This document shows positions 32,920 through 40,370 of a stretch of DNA of 50,800 nt, in pieces. Source of the DNA: UBA8514 sp050251415. GTDB taxonomy: Bacteria; Bacillota; Clostridia; Lachnospirales; Anaerotignaceae. Numbering within the stretch: the first letter of the stretch is position 1; the number at the start of each line of letters is the position of its first letter. The position numbers and the translations under genes are program-made. Under the pieces are notes generated by a model. It saw only the letters and a list, made by a program, of their open reading frames with translations. It did no database searches and was not told the origin of the DNA. Location of the stretch: NCBI GenBank assembly GCA_050251415.1, contig JBFWMT010000009.1:1-50800 (forward strand). The letters are read 5' to 3'.

Positions 32920-33672
32920 TTATTTCATTACATTTTTCATTGAATAAAACCCTGCTGGTTTGCCTGCTAGGTATTTAGCGGCCTTAACAGCACCTACGGC
33001 AAATATTTCTTTGCTAATTGCAAGGTGGCTGATAGTAACAACCTCATCTTTACCTGCAAACACAACATCATGTTCGCCTGAAATTGTTCCTCCACGAAGG
33101 GAATGAATGCCAATTTCATGTCTTTCTCGTTTTTCTCTTACTTGTGAACGGTCGTAAACGTAATGCATTTTGTCATCAAGTGCCTCGTTAATTGAATCTG
33201 CAATGGCAAGGGCAGTACCGCTTGGTGCATCAATCTTTTGGTTATGGTGTTTTTCAACTATTTCAATATCAAAGCCAGAGTCAAAAAGAACATCAGCAGC
33301 TTTTTGAACAAGTGAAAGAATTAAGTTCACACCAACGGACATATTTGCACTTTTAAGTACAGCAACATCGGCAGATACCGCTTTAACTTCTTCATCAAGT
33401 TCAGCAGAAAAGCCTGTTGTGCAAAGAACCACAGGAATTTGCGTAGCTTTGGAAAACGCTAAAAGATTTGGGATAGCTGATGCAATTGAAAAATCTATAA
33501 TTACGTCGGCGGCCACGTTGCACTGAGCAGGTGTTGCAAATACAGGGTAATTTGCCTGTGGTGTGCTAGGGTCTATGCCAGCTACTATTTGGCAGTTATC
33601 ATCGGTAGCTACGATACTTTCAACTACCTTGCCCATTTTACCGCCACAGCCATGAAGAATAATGTTTGTCAT
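32920..33672 (-). CDS. dapB: 4-hydroxy-tetrahydrodipicolinate reductase
   Basis: A 250-residue DapB. The N-terminus has the Rossmann GCGGKMGK loop. The catalytic and substrate-binding segment EKHHNQKIDAPSGTA and the domain motif HEIGIHSLRGG are intact. It reduces the DapA product with NAD(P)H to tetrahydrodipicolinate on the way to diaminopimelate, lysine and, in spores, dipicolinate. It is third in the lysine-riboswitch operon asd-dapA-dapB, 97 bases after dapA, with a long hairpin in that gap. Confidence 0.95.
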   Translation of the reverse strand: MTNIILHGCGGKMGKVVESIVATDDNCQIVAGIDPSTPQANYPVFATPAQCNVAADVIIDFSIASAIPNLLAFSKATQIPVVLCTTGFSAELDEEVKAVSADVAVLKSANMSVGVNLILSLVQKAADVLFDSGFDIEIVEKHHNQKIDAPSGTALAIADSINEALDDKMHYVYDRSQVREKRERHEIGIHSLRGGTISGEHDVVFAGKDEVVTISHLAISKEIFAVGAVKAAKYLAGKPAGFYSMKNVMK

Positions 33673-33707
33673 AAGTTTTTATACCTTTCTTTGGTAATTG
33701 TATTATT

Positions 33708-33761
33708 AAGTGGGGTATCAGTTGATAATATATCGGTTTAGTGGCAACGGGTACCCCACTT
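33708..33761 (-). other. intercistronic hairpin between dapA and dapB
   Basis: AAGTGGGGTA and TACCCCACTT form a 10-bp stem with a 34-base loop. No T-run follows, so processing or mRNA stability is more likely than termination. Confidence 0.6.
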
Positions 33762-33769
33762 TAAGTATT

Positions 33770-34654
33770 TTATTTAATTAAGTTATGTTTTCTCATTGCG
33801 GTTTTTAGCTTTTCAAGGTTTGCCTCTTCTATAGGGAAAAGTGGTGCTACTGTTGGCCCTGCATTATAGCCCATAAGATTCACGGCTGTTTTAACAGGTA
33901 CAGGGTTAACCTCTATAAAAAGTGTGTTTGCAATTGTAAGTGTGTTCAGGAAAAGCTCACGGCTGCCAGCAATATCACCGTCAAAGAATTTTTGACAAAT
34001 AGTATGTGTTGTTTGTGGCATTATGTTTGCCAGCACCGATATAACACCCTTTGCTCCTACGGCAAGCATAGGCAATGTCTGGTCATCGTTGCCAGAGTAA
34101 ATATCAAAATCAGGTCCGCAAAGCTCTGCAATTTGGGCAACCTGAGAAAGGTCGCCGCTTGCTTCTTTAACAGCAACAATATTTTTAATTTTTGAAAGGG
34201 CAAACACTGTGCTTGGTGTAATATTAACCCCTGTACGTGATGCCACGCTATAAAGGATGATAGGAATATTTACGCTTTCAGCAATAGCTGTGTAGTGCTG
34301 TATAAGACCCTTTTGAGTAGTTTTGTTGTAGTATGGGGTAACAATAAGAAGACCGTCTGCACCCTGTTTCTCGGCGCCCTGGGCCAGCTCAATTGCATGG
34401 CTTGTTACGTTGCTGCCTGCACCTGCAATTACAGGTACACGCTTGTTTACTACATCAACAGTGAATTTGATTACTTTAAATTGGTCTTCGTCGCTAAGAA
34501 CGGAAACCTCACCTGTTGTGCCTGCAATAACAATACCATCCGTACCGTTGTCAAGCTGAAACTCTATAAGCTCTTTTAATGTATCATAGTTTACTGTTTT
34601 GTCCTCATTAAATGGTGTTACAATAGCTACTGCTGAACCTGTGAAAATAGACAT
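33770..34654 (-). CDS. dapA: 4-hydroxy-tetrahydrodipicolinate synthase
   Basis: A 294-residue class I aldolase. GTTGE (45-49) binds the pyruvate-derived carboxylate. The Schiff-base lysine is Lys163 in VAVKEASGDL, and Tyr135 and Arg140 are in ILYSVASRTG. The usual YNVPSRTG is changed here to YSVASRTG, which is unusual near the active site, although Tyr and Arg are kept. The enzyme condenses pyruvate with aspartate semialdehyde supplied by Asd, encoded immediately upstream. AGAAGGGAG precedes ATG. Confidence 0.94.
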   Translation of the reverse strand: MSIFTGSAVAIVTPFNEDKTVNYDTLKELIEFQLDNGTDGIVIAGTTGEVSVLSDEDQFKVIKFTVDVVNKRVPVIAGAGSNVTSHAIELAQGAEKQGADGLLIVTPYYNKTTQKGLIQHYTAIAESVNIPIILYSVASRTGVNITPSTVFALSKIKNIVAVKEASGDLSQVAQIAELCGPDFDIYSGNDDQTLPMLAVGAKGVISVLANIMPQTTHTICQKFFDGDIAGSRELFLNTLTIANTLFIEVNPVPVKTAVNLMGYNAGPTVAPLFPIEEANLEKLKTAMRKHNLIK

Positions 34655-34690
34655 ATTAAGCTCCCTTCTGATTATAAAACCTTTTAGTTT

Positions 34691-35686
34691 CTACTGCATG
34701 GCTGCGATTAACAATTCGGCAATCTGCACTGCGTTTGTTGCCGCACCCTTACGGATATTGTCTGCTACAACCCAAATATTAACGCCGTTGTCAACGCTTT
34801 CGTCACGGCGAATTCTTCCGATAAATACTTCGTCTTTGCCAGCGGCATTAAGGGCAAGTGGATATACATTGTTTTTTACATCATCTTCAATTACAATACC
34901 TGGTGCGGATGCTAAGGTTGATACAACTTCGTTCATATCAAAGCTATTTTCAAACTCAACATTAATAGATTCACTGTGGCTGTCAAAAACAGGCACACGA
35001 ACGGTTGTTGCTGTTACCTTCATTTCGTCGTTGTGTAAAATTTTTCTTGTTTCCCAAATCATTTTCATTTCTTCTTTGGTGTAACCGTTTTCCATAAATA
35101 CATCTATATGTGGAAGACAGTTGTTGGCAATTTGGTGAGGGAATTTCTTTGGTGCTTCACCTTTTAATCCGTCTTCAAGGTCTTTCCAGCCAGCAACGCC
35201 TGCACCTGAAACAGCTTGGTAAGTAGAGTATACAACCCTTTTAATTTTATATTTATCATCCAGTGGTTTCAATGCAACCATAGCTTGAATTGTGGAACAG
35301 TTAGGGTTGGCAATAATTCCATTGTTCCAATTAATATCTTCTGGGTTAACCTCAGGCACTACAAGAGGAACAGTAGGGTCCATTCTCCACTGTGCAGAAT
35401 TATCTACAACTACACAGCCGTGTGCCGCTGCAATAGGTGCAAATTTTGCGCTTGTGCCGCCGCCTGCAGAGAAAAGAGCAATGTCGATGGGTTTATCAAA
35501 TGAATTTTCTGTAAGCTCTTCAACGGTGTATTCTTTGCCCAGAAATGTAAGTTTCTCTCCTGCGGAACGTGCTGAAGCCATTACATAAAAGTTTTCAATA
35601 GGAAGATTTCTCTCCTCCAGAACTTTAAGGAAAGTTCTGCCAACCATACCTGTTGCGCCTACTACGGCTAAGTTTACTTTCTTCAT
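34691..35686 (-). CDS. asd: aspartate-semialdehyde dehydrogenase
   Basis: A 331-residue protein. The NADP-binding loop is VVGATGMVGR (8-17) and the catalytic cysteine is Cys130 in NPNCSTIQ. The later PHQIANNCLPHID and VRVPVFDSHSESI segments bind substrate. It reduces aspartyl phosphate to aspartate semialdehyde. It is the first gene of the minus-strand lysine operon, with AGGAG before ATG and a lysine riboswitch plus terminator in the leader. No aspartokinase gene is in this operon. Confidence 0.95.
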   Translation of the reverse strand: MKKVNLAVVGATGMVGRTFLKVLEERNLPIENFYVMASARSAGEKLTFLGKEYTVEELTENSFDKPIDIALFSAGGGTSAKFAPIAAAHGCVVVDNSAQWRMDPTVPLVVPEVNPEDINWNNGIIANPNCSTIQAMVALKPLDDKYKIKRVVYSTYQAVSGAGVAGWKDLEDGLKGEAPKKFPHQIANNCLPHIDVFMENGYTKEEMKMIWETRKILHNDEMKVTATTVRVPVFDSHSESINVEFENSFDMNEVVSTLASAPGIVIEDDVKNNVYPLALNAAGKDEVFIGRIRRDESVDNGVNIWVVADNIRKGAATNAVQIAELLIAAMQ

Positions 35687-35753
35687 AAATATATCACTCC
35701 TATTTTAAAATATATAGCTTAAATATAGCTTATGGTTTAGTTTTTGATGGTAC

Positions 35754-35777
35754 AAAAAAACCGGTGCAAGCACCGGC
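35754..35777 (-). terminator. terminator of the lysine riboswitch
   Basis: On the minus strand GCCGGTGC-TT-GCACCGG is followed by seven T, about 70 bases before asd. It is the expression platform of the upstream aptamer. Confidence 0.9.
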
Positions 35778-35837
35778 TAAATTTAACAAAATACGAACAA
35801 CCCCAAAATGTAATAAGGATGTTATTTATGTTGATAA

Positions 35838-36015
35838 ACTTAGTAGCGCTCCATCAAAAACATTGATGACAGTCATTAGGCTATTAACCGTAACAACCAG
35901 ATCGAAAGTTCCAGGGACTTTTCAAATCTTCGGCACCGTTCCCTTTTAATATATGTCTATTGCACCTGATTGCATCCATATATTTACTGATGAAAAATGC
36001 ACCTCTACCTATCTA
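35838..36015 (-). ncRNA. lysine riboswitch (L box) upstream of asd-dapA-dapB
   Basis: Read on the minus strand the leader contains, in order, the L-box landmarks GTAGAGGTGC, CAGTAA, GGATGCAATCAGG, AAGGGAACGGTGCCGAAG, CTGG, AATGACTGTCA and the closing GGAGCGCTAC. Spacing and order agree with the lysine aptamer of Bacillota. Lysine binding should favour the terminator at 35754 and shut off the operon. The gap 35687-36162 contains this, its promoter and its terminator. Confidence 0.9.
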
Positions 36016-36019
36016 AATA

Positions 36020-36048
36020 ATAGTATCACTAAAATTATGCAGTGTCAA
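36020..36048 (-). promoter_or_regulatory. promoter of the lysine-riboswitch operon
   Basis: On the minus strand TTGACA, 17 bases, TACTAT; transcription should start a few bases before the aptamer. Confidence 0.82.
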
Positions 36049-36162
36049 ACCCTTTAATAAATAATTTTAGTGTTTAATGTAAAAAAGGCATAAAAACCAA
36101 TGGTTAAGGTAATTTTATATATATAACTACAAAGGTGATATATGTAGAAGGAGGCAATTGAA

Positions 36163-36375
36163 GTGGAGAAGAATAAAGTCGCATTGAATATGCTTACAGA
36201 AGAAGACAAGGCAAAATATGAGATTGCCGAGGAACTTGGGCTTTTGGACAAGGTAAGGGCAGGTGGATGGAAGAGCCTAACAGCTAAGGAAAGTGGGAAA
36301 ATAGGCGGAACAATAGCTTCAAGAAAAAGTAAAAAAGAAAAAAATAAAAATAATAAAAAAGATGTTGACAAATAA
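36163..36375 (+). CDS. alpha/beta-type small acid-soluble spore protein (minor type)
   Basis: 70 residues starting at GTG with AGGAGG 8 bases upstream. Two family signatures are visible: KYEIAEELGL (18-27), which includes the germination-protease recognition region, and GWKSLTAKESGKIGG (35-49), the conserved DNA-contacting half. The very basic, Lys/Asn-rich tail is longer than usual. Such proteins coat DNA in the forespore and supply amino acids at germination. Its last codons overlap the promoter of the downstream tRNA-Ser gene. Confidence 0.78.
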   Translation: MEKNKVALNMLTEEDKAKYEIAEELGLLDKVRAGGWKSLTAKESGKIGGTIASRKSKKEKNKNNKKDVDK

Positions 36376-36393
36376 AGTAAGAGAGTGTATTAT
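36365..36393 (+). promoter_or_regulatory. promoter of the tRNA-Ser gene
   Basis: Perfect TTGACA, 17 bases, TATTAT. The -35 lies inside the last codons of the SASP gene. Confidence 0.82.
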
Positions 36394-36435
36394 ATTAAAT
36401 GTTCGCAGCACAAAGTTGCTGTGTGGCGGAAATGT

Positions 36436-36524
36436 GGAGAGGTGTCCGAGTGGTTTAAGGAGCTGGTCTTGAAAACCAGTGACTCCGCAAGGGGCCGTGG
36501 GTTCGAATCCCACCCTCTCCGCCA
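36436..36524 (+). tRNA. tRNA-Ser (anticodon TGA)
   Basis: GGAGAGG pairs with CCTCTCC, with an encoded GCCA end. The anticodon arm CTGGT-CTTGAAA-ACCAG gives TGA. The long variable arm (GACTCCGCAAGGGGCC) is that of class II tRNAs, and GGTTCGAATCC is the T arm. Confidence 0.95.
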
Positions 36525-36549
36525 TTTTTTTTATTTGGTAGAGCCTTGA

Positions 36550-36638
36550 GGAGAAGTACCCAAGTGGTTGAAGGGGTTCGCCTGGAAAGCGGATAGGTCG
36601 TTAATAGCGGCGCATGGGTTCAAATCCCATCTTCTCCG
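36550..36638 (+). tRNA. tRNA-Ser (anticodon GGA)
   Basis: Acceptor GGAGAAG/CTTCTCC, anticodon loop CTGGAAA giving GGA, a long variable arm and the T arm GGGTTCAAATCCC. CCA is not encoded. Confidence 0.93.
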
Positions 36639-36752
36639 TTTATTTACTTAAACGGATTACCTAAGTACATAGTGCGAAGCATTGGCTTTCGTTTATTCAT
36701 TTATAGATGGTATGGTGAATTCCGATGTGCAGTAATTCTAATTTAATGTTGT

Positions 36753-36825
36753 AGGGGTATAGTTCAGTTGGTAGAACGTTGGTCTCCAAAACCAAATGTC
36801 GAGGGTTCGAGTCCTTCTGCCCCTG
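36753..36825 (+). tRNA. tRNA-Trp (anticodon CCA)
   Basis: Acceptor AGGGGTA/TGCCCCT, anticodon arm TTGGT-CTCCAAA-ACCAA giving CCA, T arm GGGTTCGAGTCC. CCA is not encoded. It is followed by a terminator and then the decayed integrase. Confidence 0.94.
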
Positions 36826-36832
36826 TTAGTTG

Positions 36833-36868
36833 AAAGCCTTGTAAACACTGCGTTTGCAAGGCTTTTTT
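36833..36868 (+). terminator. terminator after tRNA-Trp
   Basis: AAGCCTTGTAAAC pairs with GTTTGCAAGGCTT and is followed by TTTTTC and more T. Confidence 0.88.
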
Positions 36869-36896
36869 CTTTTTGTATTTATGCCATTTAATAAGT

Positions 36897-36917
36897 TTTG
36901 GTCATTGTTTGGTCATT
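36897..36917 (+). repeat. short direct repeats beside the integrase remnant
   Basis: TTTGGTCATT occurs twice with an 11-bp period between the tRNA-Trp terminator and the recombinase remnant. Such repeats can be arm-type integrase binding sites, but this is only inference from position. Confidence 0.4.
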
Positions 36918-36921
36918 ATTG

Positions 36922-36952
36922 AAAAAAAGCACTTCAAAACGAATTTGAAGTG
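36922..36952 (-). terminator. terminator of the integrase remnant
   Basis: On the minus strand ACTTCAAA and TTTGAAGT form a stem followed by GCTTTTTTTC, just after the integrase stop codon. Confidence 0.75.
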
Positions 36953-36960
36953 TATTTTAA

Positions 36961-38070
36961 TTAATTCGGTTTTTTATTTAATAAATCCTGCAATATATCT
37001 GCTGCTTGTTCATCTGCTGACTGTATTGCATGGGCATATATTCTTGTTGTTGTGGATGCATTGGAATGTCCTAATCTTTTAGCTACCGTTGTTACATTCA
37101 CACCGTTCATAATCATTAAGCTTGCATTTGTATGACGAAGCGAATTATTGTTACATTAGGCAAGTCATGCTTTTTTAGAAATTTTGGGACCACGCTGTTA
37201 ATGTGCCAGGTGTATAGGTCTTCCGTTCCATTGGGTAAAAATAAAATCGTCATTTTCCCATTGGTCACCAACTTTTATTCTTTCTTTGTTTTGCTCTACT
37301 TTATGTTTTTTCAATAACTTAAAACATATATCGGATACTTTTATAATCCTTTTAGACTGATCGGTCTTTGGTGAATCCTCAAAAATTCCCATTTCAGGCA
37401 AATAGAGAATTTCTCTTGGAATGTTAATAAGGCGTTTGTTAAAATCAATATCAGACCATTTTAAGCCACACAGTTCGCCCCTACGCATACCAGTATAAAC
37501 AAATAGGGTAATTATAGTTTGGTATTGTAATGGTTCATTTTCAAGTGCTTTAAATAAGTCGGCAACTTGATAATCTTCTAAATAACGGCTTTCCTTTTTC
37601 TTAACCGATGGAGTTTTAACCCTAGTGCATGGATTAGAAGGGATTACCTGCCATTCTACTGCAGTTTGTAGGATGGTTGATATTAACCTGTGATGGTGCT
37701 GTATTGTTTGCTGTGACAGCGTTGTTTTGCTTGTATCGGGTGAAAACAAATCATTTAGCTTATATCCTAAAGATGCAGCTATTGCCTCCGCATATGTCAA
37801 CCTAATTTTAAGATCTTTGCATGCCTGGTTGAATGTTGCTACAGAAAAATTATGGTTACTCGCAAGATCCGTTTTTGTAGAGCCTGATTTCTTCCATATC
37901 ATTGTTATATCTTGCTTAGGAATATAGCAAATATCTTCTCTTACACCTTCTTCCCCAAGATTTTCATAGAATCTCATTAAATGCAAGGGCTGTAATTTTG
38001 AAAGCTTTATATGTCCAATTGCTTTATTTATCCTTGTTAACAGTATTTTATAACGTGCAACGGGCTTATT
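36961..38070 (-). pseudogene. tyrosine recombinase/phage integrase, decayed
   Basis: The frame from about 38070 reads RYKILLTRINKAIGHIKLSK (SAM-like core-binding region), an inserted regulator-like helical segment, then GMRRGELCGLKWSDIDF (active-site Arg I). After RPIHLAH it hits stops, but the next frame continues with PKFLKKHDLPNVTI and the original frame resumes with SLRHTNASLMI, RLGHSN and TTTRIYAHA (His and Tyr), ending at 36961. So there are two compensating frameshifts near 37150-37203, and the His of the HxxR motif is lost. The N-terminal arm-binding domain is missing. It points toward tRNA-Trp, as integrases of tRNA-inserted elements do. Confidence 0.85.
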
Positions 38071-38073
38071 TTT

Positions 38074-38412
38074 TTATCTGCATTTTTCAAGCAATATTTC
38101 TCGAAGAACTTGAGAAAAATTAATGTTTCTTGCTACGGCTTCTTCATTAAGCCATTGTGGAATTGTTAAAGTTTTTTAACAGCCTTGCTATTATTTTTCT
38201 TTAAATTAAGATAACATATCAAATTCAATTACAACAATCAATTGACCGTTTTCAACTGTAAGTTCAATTGGTAAGGATGGCTGCGGAACAGGTCTTTTTT
38301 CTTCCTGCAGATAGGTAGGCGTAAGCCCTAACACATCAACTGCCATTTCATAAGCAGCGTCAATGTTATCGTCGTGGGTAAAGCAGCCGTCTACATCGGG
38401 AAAATTAAAATA
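38074..38412 (-). pseudogene. hicB-like antitoxin, decayed
   Basis: On the minus strand FPDVDGCFTHDDNIDAAYEM and AVDVLGLTPTYLQEEKRPVP are typical of the HicB partial-RNase-H fold, without the first ~20 residues. The frame stops after VIEFDMLS. A shifted frame then gives LTIPQWLNEEAVARNINFSQ and VLREILLEKC, the HicB ribbon-helix-helix tail. The toxin hicA is not seen. The 3' end abuts the truncated 5' end of the integrase, so a deletion probably joined the two. Confidence 0.75.
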
Positions 38413-38431
38413 TAAAACAGGAGGTTATGTT

Positions 38432-38725
38432 ATGGAATTTTATTTTAAAACTATTGGAACAGAGATACATCTTTATCGTGAGGATGGCCTTTTTGATGAT
38501 GATTTGGGCGAATTAACAAAAACTATTACTGGAAAATTAAAAAATAATAAAATTTTTGGAGGAAATTTTGTACTTGAAGATATTTCTGGGGTCTTTTAGA
38601 AGAAGAACGGTATTCAATTAATAGCAAAGATGGTTTAAGTGGCATTTTAGAGAAAAAAGGGTTAGCGATAGATATTTTTTGAAGTAGATGCAATTATGTT
38701 TACACAAAAAGGCTCATTGTATTGA
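38432..38725 (+). pseudogene. small unknown gene with two frameshifts
   Basis: ATG 38432 has AGGAGG 6 bases upstream. The first frame stops after 55 codons (ending VLEDISGVF), but the sequence continues coherently in a second frame (GLLEEERYSINSKDGLSGIL then EKKGLAIDIF) and a third (FEVDAIMFTQKGSLY). Together these would be about 96 residues with even composition, so the gene looks recently inactivated. Family not recognised. The following 38726-39007 stretch has a short membrane-helix-like frame without a start (about 38842-38922) and a minus-strand terminator, nothing else. Confidence 0.6.
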
Positions 38726-38922
38726 ACCTAAAGGCTTATTTAGTACCATATAAGTGTAAGTGTTAGAGCAAATCATTAGTGATTGAACATTTGAACTTAT
38801 TTTAATTTATAATAAGGGAGTAATTGGTCTGACGTGGTGCTTATTTGGATTAACGCCAGGAATGGTGTCACTGTTAATGTATGTAGTATATGAAATTGCA
38901 AAAAAAAGGTTGCGAGTGCAAT

Positions 38923-38944
38923 AAAAAAGGAGCCGAAGCTCCTT
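38923..38944 (-). terminator. minus-strand terminator of the mini-protein genes
   Basis: AAGGAGC-CGAA/TTCG-GCTCCTT stem-loop; on the minus strand it is followed by TTTTTT. It lies 63 bases after the last mini-protein gene. Confidence 0.8.
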
Positions 38945-39007
38945 AATTGTCCTAACACAGCAATTTTTCAACAAATTAAAACCACAGCAAGGTTATAGGC
39001 GTTAGAT

Positions 39008-39151
39008 TTATAAGTCTTTCGGATCCGGAGCGACAATGTTATTTTCAATGATGGTCCTTGCAAGGTCGGTGTCAATCTCAGGATTTTCGCTGTAAGTGTA
39101 TTTTTCTTTTTTTTCGTCTGTTGCAGGTTTTTGTTTACTTTTTTTATCCAT
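39008..39151 (-). CDS. mini-protein, paralogue of 39414-39554
   Basis: 47 residues from an ATG with AGAGGTGAA upstream on the minus strand. The N-terminal half is Lys-rich (MDKKSKQKPATDEKKEK). The C-terminal half ENPEIDTDLARTIIENNIVA then DPKDL closely resembles that of the protein at 39414-39554 (IDTDLARDNMENNMPAADLQDL pattern). No signal peptide, membrane segment or cysteine. Three such small genes lie in a row, each with its own Shine-Dalgarno. Family not recognised. Confidence 0.6.
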   Translation of the reverse strand: MDKKSKQKPATDEKKEKYTYSENPEIDTDLARTIIENNIVAPDPKDL

Positions 39152-39223
39152 ACTTTTCACCTCTGAGTTAGGATATCCGGAAAAAATAATATTATGTGTG
39201 TGGAGAACCATATAAAAACAGAC

Positions 39224-39397
39224 TTAATCATCTCCACGAAGCAAGTTTTCAGCGTAATCCTTTAAGCTCTCGAATGAGTTAACACCATCGGCACGAGTGC
39301 TTATCTGGTCTCGGACGTAATCCGGGAGTTTGTCATAATATTGTTTGGCCTTTAAATCGCTTTTAAAAAGTTCATACATATCTGAGTATTTTTGCAT
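39224..39397 (-). CDS. 57-residue helical mini-protein, unknown function
   Basis: The ATG at the minus-strand 5' end follows GAGGTGAT. The product MQKYSDMYELFKSDLKAKQY then YDKLPDYVRDQISTRADGVN ends in SFESLKDYAENLLRGDD. It is all helix by composition, acidic, with Tyr and Asp clusters. The LPDYVRDQI...FESLKDYAENLL pattern looks like small conserved proteins of Lachnospiraceae, but I cannot name the family. It lies between the two paralogous mini-proteins and is probably cotranscribed with them. Confidence 0.6.
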   Translation of the reverse strand: MQKYSDMYELFKSDLKAKQYYDKLPDYVRDQISTRADGVNSFESLKDYAENLLRGDD

Positions 39398-39413
39398 TAC
39401 ATCACCTCTCGTT

Positions 39414-39554
39414 TTATAGGTCTTGAAGGTCAGCAGCGGGCATGTTATTTTCCATGTTATCCCTTGCAAGGTCAGTGTCGATTACTGGGTACGATTTAGA
39501 AATAGGAAGTTCTATTTCTCCATCTATTGTGGGTTGTTTTTTGTCTTCATCCAT
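39414..39554 (-). CDS. mini-protein, paralogue of 39008-39151
   Basis: 46 residues from ATG with GAGGTGAA upstream on the minus strand. After MDEDKKQPTIDGEIELPISK comes SYPVIDTDLARDNMENNMPA and ADLQDL, sharing IDTDLAR, ENN and a terminal DL with the product of 39008-39151. It is the first gene of the three-gene set and stops 16 bases before the next start. Function unknown. Confidence 0.6.
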   Translation of the reverse strand: MDEDKKQPTIDGEIELPISKSYPVIDTDLARDNMENNMPAADLQDL

Positions 39555-39653
39555 ATTATTCACCTCAAGCTAAGGATGCCCGAAATGGAGGAAATTATGT
39601 GCATGAATAATACTAGGAAGATTAGTTACACCTGAAAAATGAGCATAAAAATA

Positions 39654-39724
39654 AGCGGGTGATGAGAATCGAACTCACGTGTTCAGCTTGGAAGGCTGAC
39701 GTTCTACCATTGAACTACACCCGC
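39654..39724 (-). tRNA. tRNA-Gly (anticodon TCC)
   Basis: On the minus strand GCGGGTG pairs with CACCCGC. The anticodon arm GTCAG-CCTTCCAAG-CTGAA region gives TCC, and the T arm is GAGTTCGATTCTC. CCA is not encoded. Confidence 0.93.
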
Positions 39725-39789
39725 ACGTAGGTATTATTATAACTAATTTATGGAAAATGTCAAGTTTTAGATTTAGGGGTGATTACACA

Positions 39790-39948
39790 ATGACTAAATT
39801 ATTTATTGTATACAAAGAGAAGAGCAAAATTACTATTACTCCCCAAGGTTCTGGGGCAGTACAATATGTCCCAACAGAGTCTTTCTCTAAGAGTTCGACA
39901 AATAACTTTATAGTTGTAGAATATATGTCACAAAAAATGAAAACTTAA
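39790..39948 (+). CDS. 52-residue hypothetical protein
   Basis: ATG 39790 with AGGGGTGA upstream. The product (MTKLFIVYKEKSKITITPQG, SGAVQYVPTESFSK, NNFIVVEYMSQK) is beta-rich with no signal peptide or cysteine. Not recognised. It sits alone between tRNA-Gly and the IS-interrupted membrane gene. Confidence 0.45.
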   Translation: MTKLFIVYKEKSKITITPQGSGAVQYVPTESFSKSSTNNFIVVEYMSQKMKT

Positions 39949-40052
39949 AAAATCTAACACAAAAATCATTGTAAAATATTTACAGTTAGTATATAATTTA
40001 ATTTGAAATTAAAATAAACTAAATTATGGGGCTACTTATACGAGGTTTGTTT

Positions 40053-40370
40053 ATGGAGATAATAGAGGAAACAGCAGCTACAATGACAAATGATATGGCT
40101 AGTAGGGTGCCGACAGAATTTGTTCCATTTGTATTTGTATTATTAGTGCTATTGATTTTTGTGTGTATAATTGTTAGAGATATGCAAAAAGTACATAAAA
40201 GTAGTATCAAAGAAATTAGAGAGGCGTATAATAGCAGTATGCAGTTCAATCAGAAAACAATTGAAGATTTACGAGCAACTATTAAAAATGAAAGAGCAGA
40301 ACGAGAAAGAGAAAAGGAGTATTATCGAAAAATTGGATTGTCAACCCTTATTTGTACAGAAATTATTTAG
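40053..40370 (+). CDS. small membrane/coiled-coil protein, 3' end replaced by an IS3-family insertion
   Basis: 105 residues from ATG 40053 (CGAGGT upstream); ATG 40026 is a weaker alternative. It has one membrane helix (FVPFVFVLLVLLIFVCIIV, about 27-45) followed by a long charged coiled coil. This arrangement resembles BhlA-type holin-like proteins, but no phage genes are near. The frame ends at a TAG formed by the first bases of the insertion element. Removing the IS and one ATT target copy restores the frame, which would continue TEIIYCSLSKYSKIQNCKK and stop, so the insertion cost only about 15 C-terminal residues. Confidence 0.6.
   Translation: MEIIEETAATMTNDMASRVPTEFVPFVFVLLVLLIFVCIIVRDMQKVHKSSIKEIREAYNSSMQFNQKTIEDLRATIKNERAEREREKEYYRKIGLSTLICTEII

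Noticed and set aside
36873..37317. Short plus-strand frames opposite the integrase remnant
   Set aside because: They are antisense to clear recombinase sequence and have no homology-like pattern or ribosome-binding site.
38842..38922. Short frame with a membrane-helix-like product (GLTWCLFGLTPGMVSLLMYV)
   Set aside because: It has a purine-rich stretch upstream but no standard start codon in position; too weak to list as a gene.
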